Shown: positions 1-33,900 of the stretch, in pieces
Position numbering within the stretch: the first letter of the stretch is position 1
Layout of the letters: each line of letters starts with the position of its first letter
Assembly (NCBI GenBank): GCA_903813345.2
Contig: CAIIXF020000009.1
Location: 17,697,759-17,761,758 of the forward strand
Length of the DNA stretch: 64,000 nt
DNA from: Owenia fusiformis
Taxonomy: Eukaryota; Annelida; Polychaeta; Sabellida; Oweniidae
Reading direction: 5' to 3'
Program-made: the position numbers and the translations under genes
The notes under the pieces: generated by a model
Told to the model about the DNA's origin: nothing
The model's input: the letters and a program-made list of their open reading frames with translations, nothing else
The model's database searches: none

Positions 1-1203
1 TTTAATTACACAGGGAAACGTATTAAAGATTAATCATAAACGTTAAGTTTGTCAAATTAGACAAATCACACGATTCGTCCAAATAAATGTTAACAACCTA
101 TAAAGAACTGAATCTGTTGAATTAAATTTCAATAGAAATTATCGAATTTTTAAAAACGATGTTGTTGTTATAGAAATCCTAATTTGCTCGTACGCTGACG
201 TTTAAATATTGACTTTAAAGATGACGTTTGTCAAAAGTTTATTTGCCTGGTTGATTACGGCAAAGGCACTTGCCGTTTGTCTAATTTAACCCAGGGGTCA
301 TTTTTTCATTTATTTTATTAGTGCCATTCTATGTTCTACACGAGTCTCGAGTAGAGATTTAACACTCTCTACAGCTTGGATGATACAGATTTACATGTTT
401 TGGCTTTTGAATCTTGTTCATTGTGAGATTTCATAGAAAAACAGATGTATGGTTTCACTTGGGATCAAGTCTTAATAGTTTCCACGCCCATGTGGAAAAA
501 GAAATGATAAGCTGATTTATTAAACAACATTCCCTTAACATATTCTGTATTGAAAATATTTGCTGCTTGAATTGTAACTTTGGTTTCCGGACTATCTTCA
601 TGGAACATGTGGAAATGATCATGACATAAAATGCAATGAAATACACTGATACATTATACATTATAAATTGTAATGAATGAGTATCTCGTAACATAGAAAT
701 ATTAGACTTATCAATTACAGAGATATTTTTTGAAAGGACTAAATACATTCTTCTTATCATTTTGACTGCATAACGGAAACGCATTGGTGAAAAGGGCCTG
801 GCCTATTGTAAAATAAAGACATATTGGTTAAAAGTTATAAAGGTACTAAAAGGCCATTATTTATAATTATTGAAATTAGGATCTTATTTCCAATATCCAG
901 AGGATGTCGAGTTTTTGCAGCCGTATTTCAAAAATATTTATATCACAACACTGTGGCCAGTCTGGAAAGACAGATATGCAGCAGTTTACGTGTTAAACTT
1001 GTAAGGAACACATGTCAACTGGTAACAATGAACACTGATTTAGGGTACTCCAACCGCTCACATGGAAAATTGGTTTCGCTGTACATCCTATTGTTTTTCA
1101 GAGGTGTGAATGTTAGTCAATGAAAACTTATTTGCTTATTTTGAAAACTGTTCCTTGTTGACAGACGTTTTTTCAAAAATTTGTTGAATCCGACAGTTTT
1201 ACT
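1..1203. other. Gene-free AT-rich stretch
   Basis: No exon with recognisable homology on either strand; the open frames are short and lack splice-consistent conserved motifs. I see no tandem array or clear inverted repeat here. Confidence 0.6.
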
Positions 1204-2099
1204 GGTAGTAATCAAACAGCACCTTCTTGCAAAATCCGCACGATGCGGGTAAACATCGTATTCTCGGATTAAAAGTCACATACAGGTTGGTAATAAAACT
1301 GCATCTAACACCCCAGTCACATTTCCTACGGCGACCTTGTGGTCTATCATTTCTGCGGCCAGTAACATTTCTACGCTCGCCGCAGAATTTCTGCGCTCTC
1401 ATAATTTTGCAGTCACATTTCCCACGGCAGCCGCACGGTGAATTTTAAATTTCTGTTGATAAATAATACTTTTTTCATTTTATTTACACCAGGACAATTC
1501 ATAAATGTTATTCATAGTGCTAGGATGTAATATCAAATGAAAAGTGATCGTGAAACATTAACAAATAATGATTCGATCTTGTTGAGCCAGTTGATTTCTA
1601 CGGGGACCTCAGAAATGAACAAAAATTATAACTCCGAGTTATAATTTCTACGCCTTCCCTGCGCCCTGTAAAAATCTGCATTCGCCGTACGGAGGCCGCA
1701 AGGCGAGCGTAGTTTTTCTACGCTCGCCGCAGAAATTCACCGATTTAATTGATCTGCGGTCGACCTGCGGCCGCCGTGTGACAAATGTGACTGGGGTGTT
1801 AATCACAATTTACTTTTCACGATGACAATAAGTCGAATCACATATTTACCTACCCTATTCATCCATGGCTGACGTCAGCTTACCTCAAGTTTCTTCATAA
1901 ACTGGCACACAGTTGAGATTTCAATTTGTGTGCAGTCTCACTAACAACCTAGACTTATTTAAGTATCACACAAAAACACAGATGATGTGAACCACATTCC
2001 GCTAGCTGAATATACTAACAAGAAAAAAAAATTCCAAAATCTCACGACTTTTTACCGGAATGTGCGGATTTTGCAGGAGCGTGCTGTTTGATTACTACC
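1204..2099. mobile_element. Inverted-repeat element with about 50-bp termini, host of a second element
   Basis: GGTAGTAATCAAACAGCAC followed by a TGCAAAATCCGCAC block at the left is repeated in inverse at 2050-2099. No clear target duplication is visible. A smaller element (1308-1799) is inserted inside. No transposase is recognisable, so it is non-autonomous. Confidence 0.7.
1308..1799. mobile_element. TA-flanked MITE-like element nested in the 1204-2099 element
   Basis: Terminal inverted repeat ACACCCCAGTCACATTT at the left and its inverse at the right, with TA at both flanks. It is much more GC-rich than the surroundings and has an internal direct repeat (TCTACGCTCGCCGCAGAA at about 1371 and 1716). 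Confidence 0.75.
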
Positions 2100-3114
2100 T
2101 GTGATTGCGCTGAATGTGTGACTAGCTATTTTAAATCATTGCGAAAAACTGAATGTAATCTTGCCAGTCTGTGAAAAAATTGTTGTCAAATATAATTCAA
2201 GTAGGCCTGTAATATTCTATGTGTGATATTTGATTGATCAGTCTCTGAGAGTTTTAATCCCGTGTTTTGATATTCATTAGGAGATCAATGATCAAGCTTT
2301 GCATAGAGTGCTGTATGTGGCTTATCCCGTGCCAGGACTATAGTCCTGTAACGAGCGCATTATTTTGCCTGTACGATTACAACTTGGGAGAATTATCTTC
2401 GCCCCTTACACTTAAGATACCTACTTCAATAGATTCCTGGGTATTTTAGCATTCTTTTCGTGTAGTTGAATCCACAATCAGTTGGACGGCACATTGCCTT
2501 AACCCATAAGCTTTATGACGTGCACTTCCGCGTGGGACTATGTCTTTACAACGGGAATTTCAAGTTTTTGTCAGTGTAGACATAAAAAGTTGCGGTCCTC
2601 TTACTCGCGCAGTTTTTAATATTTTCATTTGAAACTTGCAGGAACGGTGCCTTGAATCTAGCTCTCTACTCTTTGAAAACGTCATGTAGAATCAAAACAG
2701 TTGAACTATTTATTTTTTGTCGTTAAAATATTATTTTTTTAGTTTATTTTTATTTTACAACTTTTTGGGAAAAAATGTAACAAATTTTTATTTCTTGTCA
2801 TATTTATCCGATATTTTGTCATCATGAAATTCGAGATTCCTTTTAATGATGGTGCAAATTTCATAGCAATTGATGAATTTCTATTATCAGTGTTATGTTT
2901 TCCAAAAACGGTGTACCACTGTGCATGTTTCTTTAATTGACGGCACATTTGCCTTTAATTGGGCGAACGTACAGGTCCCGACGCAATAAGCTTTATTTGA
3001 TTTAATACACTCAAAAATAAAGTTTGCTGTCAAATCAGAATGTTCATAAAACATAAACCTTGCCTTTGTTTTCCCAATTCTAAAAGCAGGCCAAATAAAC
3101 TATGATAATCGTTT

Positions 3115-3600
3115 TTTACGCACACGTGACCTTTTCTCCTTTTGCTCATTTTATTCATCCTAAAAATCAGTGAGCCTTAATACATTGTCCGATACTTCTT
3201 TAATACATGTCGGGTTTAAAATTGCAGTTTATCATGAAAGAAATCGAACAATTATTATAAAAATAATTATGTGTAAAGGTGATGTTCTTCAGATCATATA
3301 AACATCAAAATTGTAATTCATTTATTGAAAGTTTAATATCCACATGCTTTACCGCACACATAACCCTTTCTCTTTGTTGTTCATTTCATCTATCTTAAAA
3401 ATCAGTGAGCCTGAACTCATTGCTAAATAATTTTTGATATGAGTCAGCTGCAGGTCTAAAATTGCATTTTATCAACGAACAAAACGAGCAATCATTATGA
3501 AAATAATTCTGTGTAAAGGTGATGTTCCAAAGACAATATATATGTCAATTTGATAATTCAGTTACTCAAAATGAAATATCCACATGCTTTTACGCACACA
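3115..3600. repeat. Two tandem copies of a roughly 237-bp unit inside the 2.2-kb element
   Basis: The string CGCACAC plus a TTTCTC-rich block, AAAAATCAGTGAGCCT, and GTGTAAAGGTGATGTTC recurs at 235 then 240 bp spacing, with the start of a third copy at about 3592. Confidence 0.8.
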
Positions 3601-4122
3601 TGAGAATTTTCTGAATGACGCTACTTTTTGGATTCAACCATGCATATAACGTCGTAAAATACACATTTCTACCGAAATTATGCCTAACCGTTTTCGCAGA
3701 AAATGTAACAAATGAAGGCATTTTATCGGAACTGATTGATATTTGGTACTTATAAAATATCGTATTTACTATAACTTTTAAGCGATTCAGACATTTAAAA
3801 AAACGATGTTTAATCAATGTTAATTTCGCACGAATATAGGGTACAAAATGAGTGAAAGTCTCACGTGTTTGATTGCATTTTACTTCCATTCATGTGCATT
3901 TTTCTAACATTAAAATGAGATAGATCGAAAGAAGAGATCAGTAGAATTCTATCCGTCACTTTCATTTTCAAATGTTTAAATGTTTACCATTTCAATGGAC
4001 CTCATAAAGATGGTAGCCAACGGACCAGAAACAAGTAGTGCGATGACGTCATATATCGCTACACCACTTTGATATAAAGTTTGGTAAACAACAATGGGTT
4101 TTTTCAATGTGCCGTCCTACTG

Positions 4123-4355
4123 AATTGTTTGGGTATATCGGCAGAATGGGAACATTTTTCTTTTTCATCGAGAGATATTCCATCACTTTCCAAGATGGCG
4201 GTTGGGTTTAGAAGGGGTTTCCCCGTTGACTGACCCGGAAATGGCCCGAAAGTACCAAAAATGGAGGAATTTGACGGTTGAAATAAGTTAAATATTACAC
4301 GCAAATATTGCGATCAAAAACGAAAATTTCTTTGTTCTGCCGAACCCAGACAATT
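4123..4355. mobile_element. Small inverted-repeat element inserted in the right TIR
   Basis: AATTGTTTGGG and CGGCAGAA at the left are answered by TTCTGCCGAACCCAGACAATT at the right. It splits the right arm of the 2.2-kb element: GGACGGCACATTG, which follows the left arm directly, appears only beyond this insertion on the right. Confidence 0.7.
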
Positions 4356-5031
4356 GTGGATTCAACTACACGAAAAGAATGCTAAAATACCAAGGAATCT
4401 ATTGAAATAGGTATCTTAAGTGTAAGAAGCGTAGAAAATTCTCCCATGTTGTAATCGTACAGGCAAAAGAATAAGACGTTCGCAGGACTATAGTCCTGGC
4501 ACGGGATAATATGTGGCTAGCTATTTTAGATCATAAAATCTGAATTTATGAATGTGCATGTCAATTTAACAATACATGATCAATTCAAAATACACGAATT
4601 AGACTAAATAACAATAACATGAACTCAGTATAACAATATTATGATTTAATATTCATAAGTTAATCATCCAATGGAATACAATTAGTAAATATATCTATAA
4701 TATTAAATGTTAATATCAGCACTACATGTATATATGTGATGTTTTATTGCACTTTGATTAATCTAATAAAAAACTAGAAAATACAGAGAATTCTGAGAAG
4801 TTGTGGAGATAAGAACAAAAATCCATGTTTCTCTCTAGTTCCATTCTTCTCTCATAATATCAGCTTTTAATATGTCTACAATCATGCACAAAAAGGCACA
4901 TATCGTACCATAAAATTCGACCCATATTTCAACAAGAATATCATTATTGTTTATGAGTGATATGATTTTTATCCAGAATGGATATGATATCTACAAGCGA
5001 GTAATATCCTATGAACATCACAGTAACTTTG

Positions 5032-5295
5032 CATAGGCATATCCAAGGAGGGGGGGGGTGCGTTGGGTGCGCATAACCTTTGAAAATAAAACCATGAGAA
5101 AGAGGAAGAAAAGAGCTTGAAAATGCTTTTCATTTGAAGCTTCTAGCTCAATTTTTAAGGAAGTTGCATCAATTTTTGTAAAATTCAAAATAAAAAAATT
5201 TTGGGCTTGTTTATGCCCCCCCCCCCCCCCCTGACTGAAAACGGAAATTTCTTTGGCGATCGCACCCCCCTGACTGAAAGCTGGCTACACCCCTG
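5032..5295. mobile_element. MITE-like element with G and C homopolymer tracts
   Basis: Left end CATAGGCATATCC and right end GGCTACACCCCTG are loosely inverted (8 of 13), with CTTTG on both flanks. It holds a G-run near 5050 and a run of about 16 C near 5220. No coding content. Confidence 0.55.
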
Positions 5296-6066
5296 CTTTG
5301 AATACTGTTAATAGAGAATATCTTATGATTTACTGGTCAAATGATTTTTATCCATGATTAAGTTTGATAACAGTACAAGGGAGGGTATCAATCAAAGATT
5401 TATCATAGGATATTCTTCTTATACCATAGTTAACCATGTTCTTTAATTAAAAAGACTGACTGGCCATGGCCAGTCTCGTTTTTTGTCAAATAGGAAAAAT
5501 CTGTTACCCATTAAATACAGTGACATATTTTATGGTTTAAAAGCCTATTTGATGGTTTAGTAAACTTTACCAAAATTGATATTTTCCAGATAGATTTCAT
5601 CAGATGAACTGAACATATTGGACATACAAGGACACAAACATGTACAACATGTCCCTGCCAATGGGTGATCCTGTAGATTTTTCATCCTCAGTGACCAACA
5701 CAAATCAGTTGAAGAGACACCATTTAAGGACGAAAAATCCAATATGGCCACCTAAACATTACCCAAAATGCCCAAAAACTAATCAGTTTTAGATTTTCAT
5801 ACAAAGAATCATCCTTGGAAATATAAAATGCATCTTTCAAAAGGATTGCCTGTAAAAGGCGTATTCAAGACTTTACAGAGAAGATTTTTTGATGGAAAAT
5901 CAAAAATGGCCATCAATATTTACCCAGAATGCCTAAAACCTAATCAGTTTGAGATTTTCATACAAGGGATCATCCCTGATTAAAACTGATCCATTAAATT
6001 GTCCTCCTGAAACTGAGTAGACATAAAAACCCATGAAAACAATGAGTTTTCTTTTCTATAAGAATC
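5296..6066. other. 3' flank of the ABCC1-like gene
   Basis: Likely contains the 3' untranslated region. Two related blocks, about 5740-5830 and 5890-5990 (both with CTAATCAGTTT and AGATTTTCATACAA), are copies of a dispersed repeat. No confident polyadenylation site was assigned. Confidence 0.5.
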
Positions 6067-26396
<20,330 letters not shown>

Positions 26397-29300
26397 ATTT
26401 GTCACTACAGATTCTACGCTTTACCAATCCTACAAAGGTTGTAATATTTGTATTTCCTGAAATATTTTTAAACAACAGACTACCAAGTTTTAGCAGAACT
26501 GACACTAGTACTATTGTTTATTCTACAAATTGCAAATAACATGTTTTCAAAAATAGGATATTATCTTGGAACTTATATTTATATAGATTACGAACTCCTG
26601 TTCAATATAGTAAATAGATCTAAAAATATTTGTTTAGCACATAAAAACAGAATTAACCTATAATATATATGATATCAGACACTCGTAAATCATTGTATAA
26701 TTTCTCAATTATTTCAAGTCTGTCCTATAAAAGTGTAGTGTAAGAATAGTTATCAGGTAAACAAAATCACCTATTAACAAATGCACTTGCCTAATGATTT
26801 TAAATGTCCATTCTGACAACTTTTCAAGCTATCTATTATAAAGCAAGAGATTGCAAGTTTCATTTCCTGGTAATTATTTGGTTATGAGATTTAGTATCTT
26901 TGATAAAAACTTTATGAAATGTATAAAAAATATGAATCTTTACACTAACCTTTTAATATTTTATCCAATGCTGAAACACAACTACGTTTGTCTATGAAAT
27001 TCCAGAAATGCTACATTTCAAATTCATTGCAATATATAATAAACTAGCTTAGTCATTCTACAGCAGGTTACATAAATTGCAATATATACATCTGAGGTCA
27101 AGAAATACTTTTTGAAATATTTTAACAGCACTGTTTTTCACCCGACCACAGACCTTAAGATATCTTGCGACATAACTTCTGTTTGAACAACAGAACTCGA
27201 CCACCTTAACATAAGTGATCATCAGAAGATACCATATTATTTTATTCATTTTAGTAGGTTTCTTTGGAGTATATTGTCATATATATATTTTTATTCATAT
27301 TTTCGAAATCTGGATAGCTGGGCATACTGGGTATTTTAATTTCTTATTGCAAAAGTAATTTTGAAAAAATGAAAACTGATCTGAATGTGACTTGCTTGAA
27401 AGGGTTTTGAAATGTATTGATAAAGTTTTATAGGTTAAGGTACTTGAAGAAGTCTACAAGCTTCTTCATGTGTCACTCCAATAGATAAGAAGACTGGAAC
27501 AATGCTCAAACAAAACATACAGTATGCCTACTCATTTTCAATTTACTACATTACATGTAGTTCAAGATTTTGGTGCTCCTACTGATAGGGTTTGCCATGG
27601 TTGTTGATGAAGCAAATACTTTTGCACTTTGCAGTGTAGGTCGAAATAATGGAACTTTGGAATTGCATCAATGCAGTCTATCCTTTGTGTTATCCCATGA
27701 TACTACCCACTTCTTCTGGTAACACCCCCAAATGTTTTTGATATTGAAAAAAAATTGTATTGTCCCTCCCAATCCTCCTCATGAAAATCATATTCAACAC
27801 CCATGAATTTCTGCCAAACAAAGCAAAGCTTCCTATTTTGTTCAGTTTGGTTGATATTGTGTGCTACAATGATGTTTTTATGTGAAAGATGACATTTTCC
27901 AAACAAAGTTGAAAATAGAGACATAAAAGAAAGATGAAGCAATGTAAGCCTATTTAACACTGGCAATTGTACTATCATCATTCGCTCTGATATGGACAAA
28001 GTCATAGAAATCTGAGCAATAAGCACATGTGTTTCGTCCCTGTAATGAACAATTATATGACAGGTATTGTTGAATTCTTTTACATCGATGTGTTTATGTT
28101 ATACCATAAAGTTTTTATACCCGAAAATGTCATAAAGTTGATCAGATTTTGTAGACTAGATATATGGTGTGTCTCAAAAAACCAACAAACAAAAACATTA
28201 CAAAATCACAAAACCAGTGATACCAACATTGATTCCATTTAGTTAACGATGAATCCACATGTCTCTCCTTTCCAATGATATGTCATTTATTCATATATGA
28301 CCATGGACCAACGAATAATCATTCCTTTGGCACAATGGCCCAAAATCTGCTCGGGACTAAGTTTTCGACATTGTACACTACGACAGAGAATCACAAAGTT
28401 GCTGCTTTCTGTCAGAACCCACAAATGATCCAAAAAGCTTTGCGTGACATGAAGAGAGGAGCCAATATCCACTTGCAGAGAAATGATGGGCATGGAAAGT
28501 AGTTTGCACAAGTAACAGAAACTGATTGTGACTTTAACTGACTTAACTGTTTTAATAATGCCACATTTTTCCATGTGTGATGTGCGGTTTACTAAACTAT
28601 CATGGATACCTATAAACACATTACGTGAAATCATTTTTTCTTCGTAGAACTAAGTCTGAAATGTATGTCATGTAAGTCTTGTGACCAAAAGTTAATCCTC
28701 AGTCCCAATTACATAATGGTTTAACCGATTGCATAATAAAGATCAGTTGAATTAGGATGTTTCAAAGTTGGCACAAGGGCATTTTCACCCATGTGCAAAG
28801 AAACAAGGATTATTCAGTGGTCCATGATTGAATATGAACAAATGACATATCATTGGAAAGAGGAGACGTGTGGCTCCATTGTTTTGTTTCATAAAAAAGC
28901 TAGAAATGAATATTAAACTAATGATTTCATGAAAAGAAAAATATCATATTGTCCCTCAGAATAAAACCCATATTCCAGTAAATAACCTCTATTCATTCCA
29001 TGATACACCAACTATCTGAATATAATTTTATAATAACCTTTACTATCAAGTAATTTCTCAAATTAATGTTGGAGTCTGAAGAGGATTTTCTCACATAATG
29101 ATGTTACTGAATTTGATTCACAGGATGGGGCAAATTGTGGATCAATACTCACTAAAAGGTGTATAAAATTATCAAAAACATCTATAACAATAATACAATC
29201 TATATTTCATATTTATGTTATTAATTCATGACATTAATTTGCATGTACACATTTCATTTTCATTTTCATAAATACATGTATTGAAGAATACACACACATT

Positions 29301-30595
29301 AAATGTGTGTAGTATCTATAGCAACTAGATCATTCTCATCTTTCTAGGATACAGCATGTACAGTGCAGTAACTAGATATACCATGTAATATATTTTTGTG
29401 TAAAGCATCTACAGATACTCCTGGAAATAAAAGTATTATTTTCATACTTCTAAACATCAAATCATGAATGATTTACTAACCATAGCAACCAAATCTAATT
29501 GAAAATAATAATAAATATCATATAAATTGGTTCGCCAATTCCAGTTTGACATTCGAAGCACCTATCAAAATTGCATTCATTCCATGCAAACGCATTTACA
29601 ATGTAATTCTATATGCAAAAATTCACATTTTGTCAACCATTTTCCTGGTTTTTGTACATTTAATTTGCTGGACATATGACAACACAAACATTAATGTGTT
29701 AGTAAATTAGTGGACTATACTAGTATCTTAATCAAAGATATGCATGTAAATATGTTAGTCTTACATAATATAAATCAAATGTAATGCATGGATGCATTCA
29801 TATAATATGCCATAATTGAGGCAAACTACAGTGCAGATGTATATGAATCTACCTATGTTTTCATTAAACATACATATTTTGAGGTATTACATTTATACTG
29901 CGGTGTATAAGTAGATAGATTGCTGTAAAAATATAAAATAAGGCCCTCACAAATTAAATGTCTATATAGCAGTTTTTTACCCTTTGAGGATGATCCAATA
30001 TATCTACATGTCTTTGTCACTATTGAGTAAAATTAAGGCTTTGTCACGGTTAGTTTTTCCCAGATAATCTGGATAAACAGAAATTTCACCTGTTGGGGCC
30101 TAACTATATTTAAGAATCTGAAACAAAATATGGCAAAATAACATTTCAATATCCATGCATTAACTCAAGCAGAACATTTAGTTTATACATGTAGTTCTTA
30201 TAATGAAATTATAAAAAACATGAATCATGTATAAACAATTGCACGATGTATTTGAAGTCTTGCATTTTAATTGGTTTGCAAAAATGCAGAGTAATGCTGT
30301 TTAAAACACTGGTCAGTTTGTAATCAAACAACACATTGGCCCATTCACATGGGCTATACAAACCATACCTGACTTTGATTTTTAAATCAAACAATATTTT
30401 ATGTGCAAAACAAATTAACAAAATAATTCATATATTACACTTGCTAAGTATTTGCATAGCACAAAAAACATAACACTCAACTGATGCTAGCGCATAGCAA
30501 CTGTCCAATGTATAGCACATATGCTATGTATCTGTTGTATTACACAATAGCATACTATGCTACTGTTATAACACTGCTATCTACAAATGGTAGCA
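26397..30595. other. Intergenic region between ABCC1-like and MARF1 genes
   Basis: About 4.2 kb. It should hold the transporter promoter and the MARF1 3' untranslated region. No coding exon with family motifs was seen. A palindrome of TAGTAAATAACAATAG type lies at 26250-26312 in intron 1, and a fold-back element occupies about 28250-28880. Confidence 0.55.
28250..28880. mobile_element. Inverted-repeat element, about 80-bp arms
   Basis: Left arm CTTTCCAATGATATGTCATT with CATGGACCAACGAATAATC, and right arm its inverse (28793-28880). No target duplication could be fixed. Resembles in style the element at 63165-63796, whose arms also carry an ATTGGAAAGAG motif. Confidence 0.65.
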
Positions 30596-30942
30596 TTAAG
30601 AGTTCCTTGGGGGCTCAATGGGTACATTAAACCTTGCTGCAATACGACGTTTTCTTGGAGACCCCTTAGAGAAAGATTCATCTGAACCTGATCCTGATGA
30701 AATAGTTGGCTCAGCTTTAGCCATTATCATTTGAAGATCATCATGAATTTCATATTTCGATGTTGTGCTTGTATAGGGGGCTTTCTTGTTGTTAGTAGGA
30801 GCATTATTGTCAGTTGACAAGACTTCTTGGTTTGGTCCTGGGAGGAGCTTGGCAGCAAAATCCAACATTTCAGAAACAGGAGTTTTCACAAGAGGTGTCT
30901 TCTGTCCAGACTTCTCCTCTACTGTCAAACCAGCCATCAATA
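30596..30942 (-). CDS. MARF1: MARF1 exon 24 (C-terminus, stop)
   Basis: Residues 1502-1616 and TAA. The ending [18 protein letters not shown] is comparable to the conserved KLAANFSFAPV end of vertebrate MARF1. Confidence 0.92.
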
Positions 30943-33900
30943 CTAAAATAGTATTTTGTAACTTTGAACTCTTATGAAGCATTTAATAGGCAGTAAACAT
31001 TACACTAACTTAGCACAACTTAACATTGTATAACATAATAATACATAGTATAAAGAATTCTAAAATGAAGATAATACTGAAAAATCAAACAGAAATGTCA
31101 CAAAGGTAAATAAGATGTGCAACAACTTCAATTATCAATAGTGCTCAAGATAATCATATACTGATGAATGATCAAAGATGCTTTTACATTAGACACTATG
31201 CAATCTTGTTTCTCTATTGAGATATTTTTGAATAAATATAAATAAACCAGTTTTGTTACAAAATTGGATAAACTTATAACATGACTTACTTTCAACATCT
31301 GTAAGTTGAGGCTCAAACCTTATAAGGTCGGGGCGGACAGCTGTAGGTTGCAGATCAGGGGAGGGTATATTAGATGGTAGTGAACCAGCACATAGGAGCT
31401 CTAGGGGAGACCTGACACGTGTTGTATCATTTATCTTTATAAGCTCCTTGTCATCCTCTAAAGAAAAGAATGATGTATTGTTTGTAAAATCTTTCCAATC
31501 AAAATAAAAGTGTAGTTCTAAACAGAACCCTTTTTATGTTTCACATTTAATTCTACCACCAATAAATTTTGTTTAGAGGGTGAAAATAAAAGACTGTTAA
31601 TTTTACATAAAAGTCCACATTCGAATTTAGAATTATTACCTTAAAATAGCAAAAACAATAGTAGGGAGGTGGTCTAGTAGCTAGAAATGAATTAAGTGAC
31701 AACTTAAGTGTGAAACCTCTAAGGGGCCCCTAGAGAGCAATCCACTTTACAGAAAACACCACACTACATGCACTACATATATATACACTTACCATGCAGT
31801 TCTGTGATGCCAGAATCTGGGGAACTGGACTTGGAACTAGGCTTCTTAGTATCAACAGGAGAGTTGCGTTCACTGGAAGACTGACTCAGTTTTCCTAGCA
31901 AGAACACTTCTCCAAGTTTACCTGCAAATACAACTTCAATGACAACATTTTTTCAGAGAGTTCATTTCAATATAGAGAAACAAGGCATTAATTTGTAAAA
32001 TGTCACCACCTGTCGTTTTCACAAACACTGAATGTCAACCATCATCACAAAAAAGTTGGAGACCATATAGACACTAATAATATTGTAACCACTTATCATA
32101 AATCAGAAGGTAAACATTGCAAAATGTTGAAAATATATGAGAAACTAAATACTACCTAAGAAGTCTTGGTTCAGCATAACAGTTCTCCTATACCCCTTGC
32201 CTCTGATGCTAACTACATGTGGTATGGCCTGTAACAAGGCAAGGAGGCTGGGGTAACCATATGTGGCAGGTATCAAGCTACTTCCATAGTGATCTGCATA
32301 AATTGCCTCGAAGTGCTGAAGCAACAGGCGGCCATTTTGAGCCCGTAGCAGTGTCCACACGTCACGAGCGAACATCTGAATCGGGCAGAGTTTGACACTT
32401 CCTGTTTCATAGCTACCTACCACCTGCAATGTAAAAAGTAAATTAATAATAATCGTTGTTTCGTTTTTCGCTTTAAAATAGAATAGCTGTGAGATGAAAA
32501 TGTCAGAACTCCTCAATTGACGCAATATTTCATGATTCTAAGTTACATTGAACAATGTCATATTAAGTGTATAATTATGTCAATTAAATGCTTCTCAATT
32601 GACATGAGAAAATATATACCAAATATTCCATTCTATTGAGGTGAATACATGTTCATCTTTCCCTCAGTATATTTATACAATACATGTGCTTATCAGAATA
32701 ACCACTCTAACTACAGCCACTCTTAGATGCAAGATATTGCCATCTTTCATCCTCAAAAGTCACACGTGCAAGATGACTTGTGACATCACTTGTTTATAAA
32801 CATCAAGAACATGGCAACGGATGCACAATTGCTATGAGTACCCATGCTCATACTGCAATTATAAGCTATAACAATGAAGTTTTGTTGCCGTGCGTATCCA
32901 AGTATTTTCTACAATATTGTTGTGACGTCATAAAAAAACATAACATCCGGGACTTTCTACCGTGGTATATACTCCGTGGTATATACATCGTGGTATATAC
33001 AGTTGAAAACGAGGCTGCGGCTGGAGACTGCAGGAAACGATGAAATACACCCTAATATTTTTAATCATGTGATCGGTTCTTATCCAATGAGAAAGCGAGA
33101 AAGATTTCAATGATATAATAAATAGCAATATTTTATGTTTAAGCTGAACATCAGTTAATTGCAAAGGAACTATACATAATAGTAGGATCCCAATTAAATG
33201 GTTAACATGGTAAACATCATTGGACAGTAGCATAATTTACAACTAACAACTCAATCGTTACATTTCACATTTCAAATATTAAAATCAAGAAGATATCTAC
33301 ATTTGCTTACTTCTACGATATTACAGAGCTGTGCGTCTATTTCTCGTATATCACACATGGTACCGCAAGCCTCCTGGTAGCGTATACACAGCTCAGGAAC
33401 CCGCATGGCACCCCCAGGTTGATCAAACAATAACTGTAGGACATGTTGTGCAAGGCGCTGAAGGTGGCTGTGATCTATTAGAACTAACATGGTCACTCCA
33501 TCAACTTCTTCAATCTGGTAACACATAAATAGAATCACAATGTTTGAATATTTGATACTTATGGCCTTATGTTCATTTTAATGATTGTTATATGACCATG
33601 TTCATTTTAATGATTGTTATATGACCATGTTCATTTTAATGATTGTTATATGACCATGTTCATTTTAATGATTGTTATATGACCATGTTCATTTTAATGA
33701 TTGTTATATGACCATGTTCATTTTAATGATTGTTATATGACCATGTTCATTTTAATGATTGTTATATGACCATGTTCATTTTAATGATTGTTATATGACC
33801 ATCAATAAATATGACATGCAGTTTTGCACACATAATTCAACACAAAGTAAAGGTATATAATAAAACATACATACATTTGTTATACTATCAATTTTCTCTA

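Larger units (their letters stand above)
2322..4509. mobile_element. 2.2-kb non-autonomous DNA transposon, long TIRs and 8-bp target duplication
   Basis: Arms of about 170 bp (2322-2490 and 4341-4509) start TTATCCCGTGCCAGGACTAT and are around 90 percent alike when inverted. Flanks are the same 8 bases, TATGTGGC, at 2314-2321 and 4510-4517. Near each end lies the palindrome AGGACTATAGTCCT. The interior has no transposase. An 8-bp duplication suits hAT, P or Mutator-like elements; the long TIR leans to Mutator-like. The superfamily is my inference. Confidence 0.8.

Noticed and set aside
3590-3889. 99-residue minus-strand frame inside the 2.2-kb element
   Set aside because: Does not resemble a transposase or any family I know, and the element looks non-autonomous.
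33572-33803. Regular repeats resembling a CRISPR array
   Set aside because: Units are head to tail without unique spacers, and the DNA is an animal intron.
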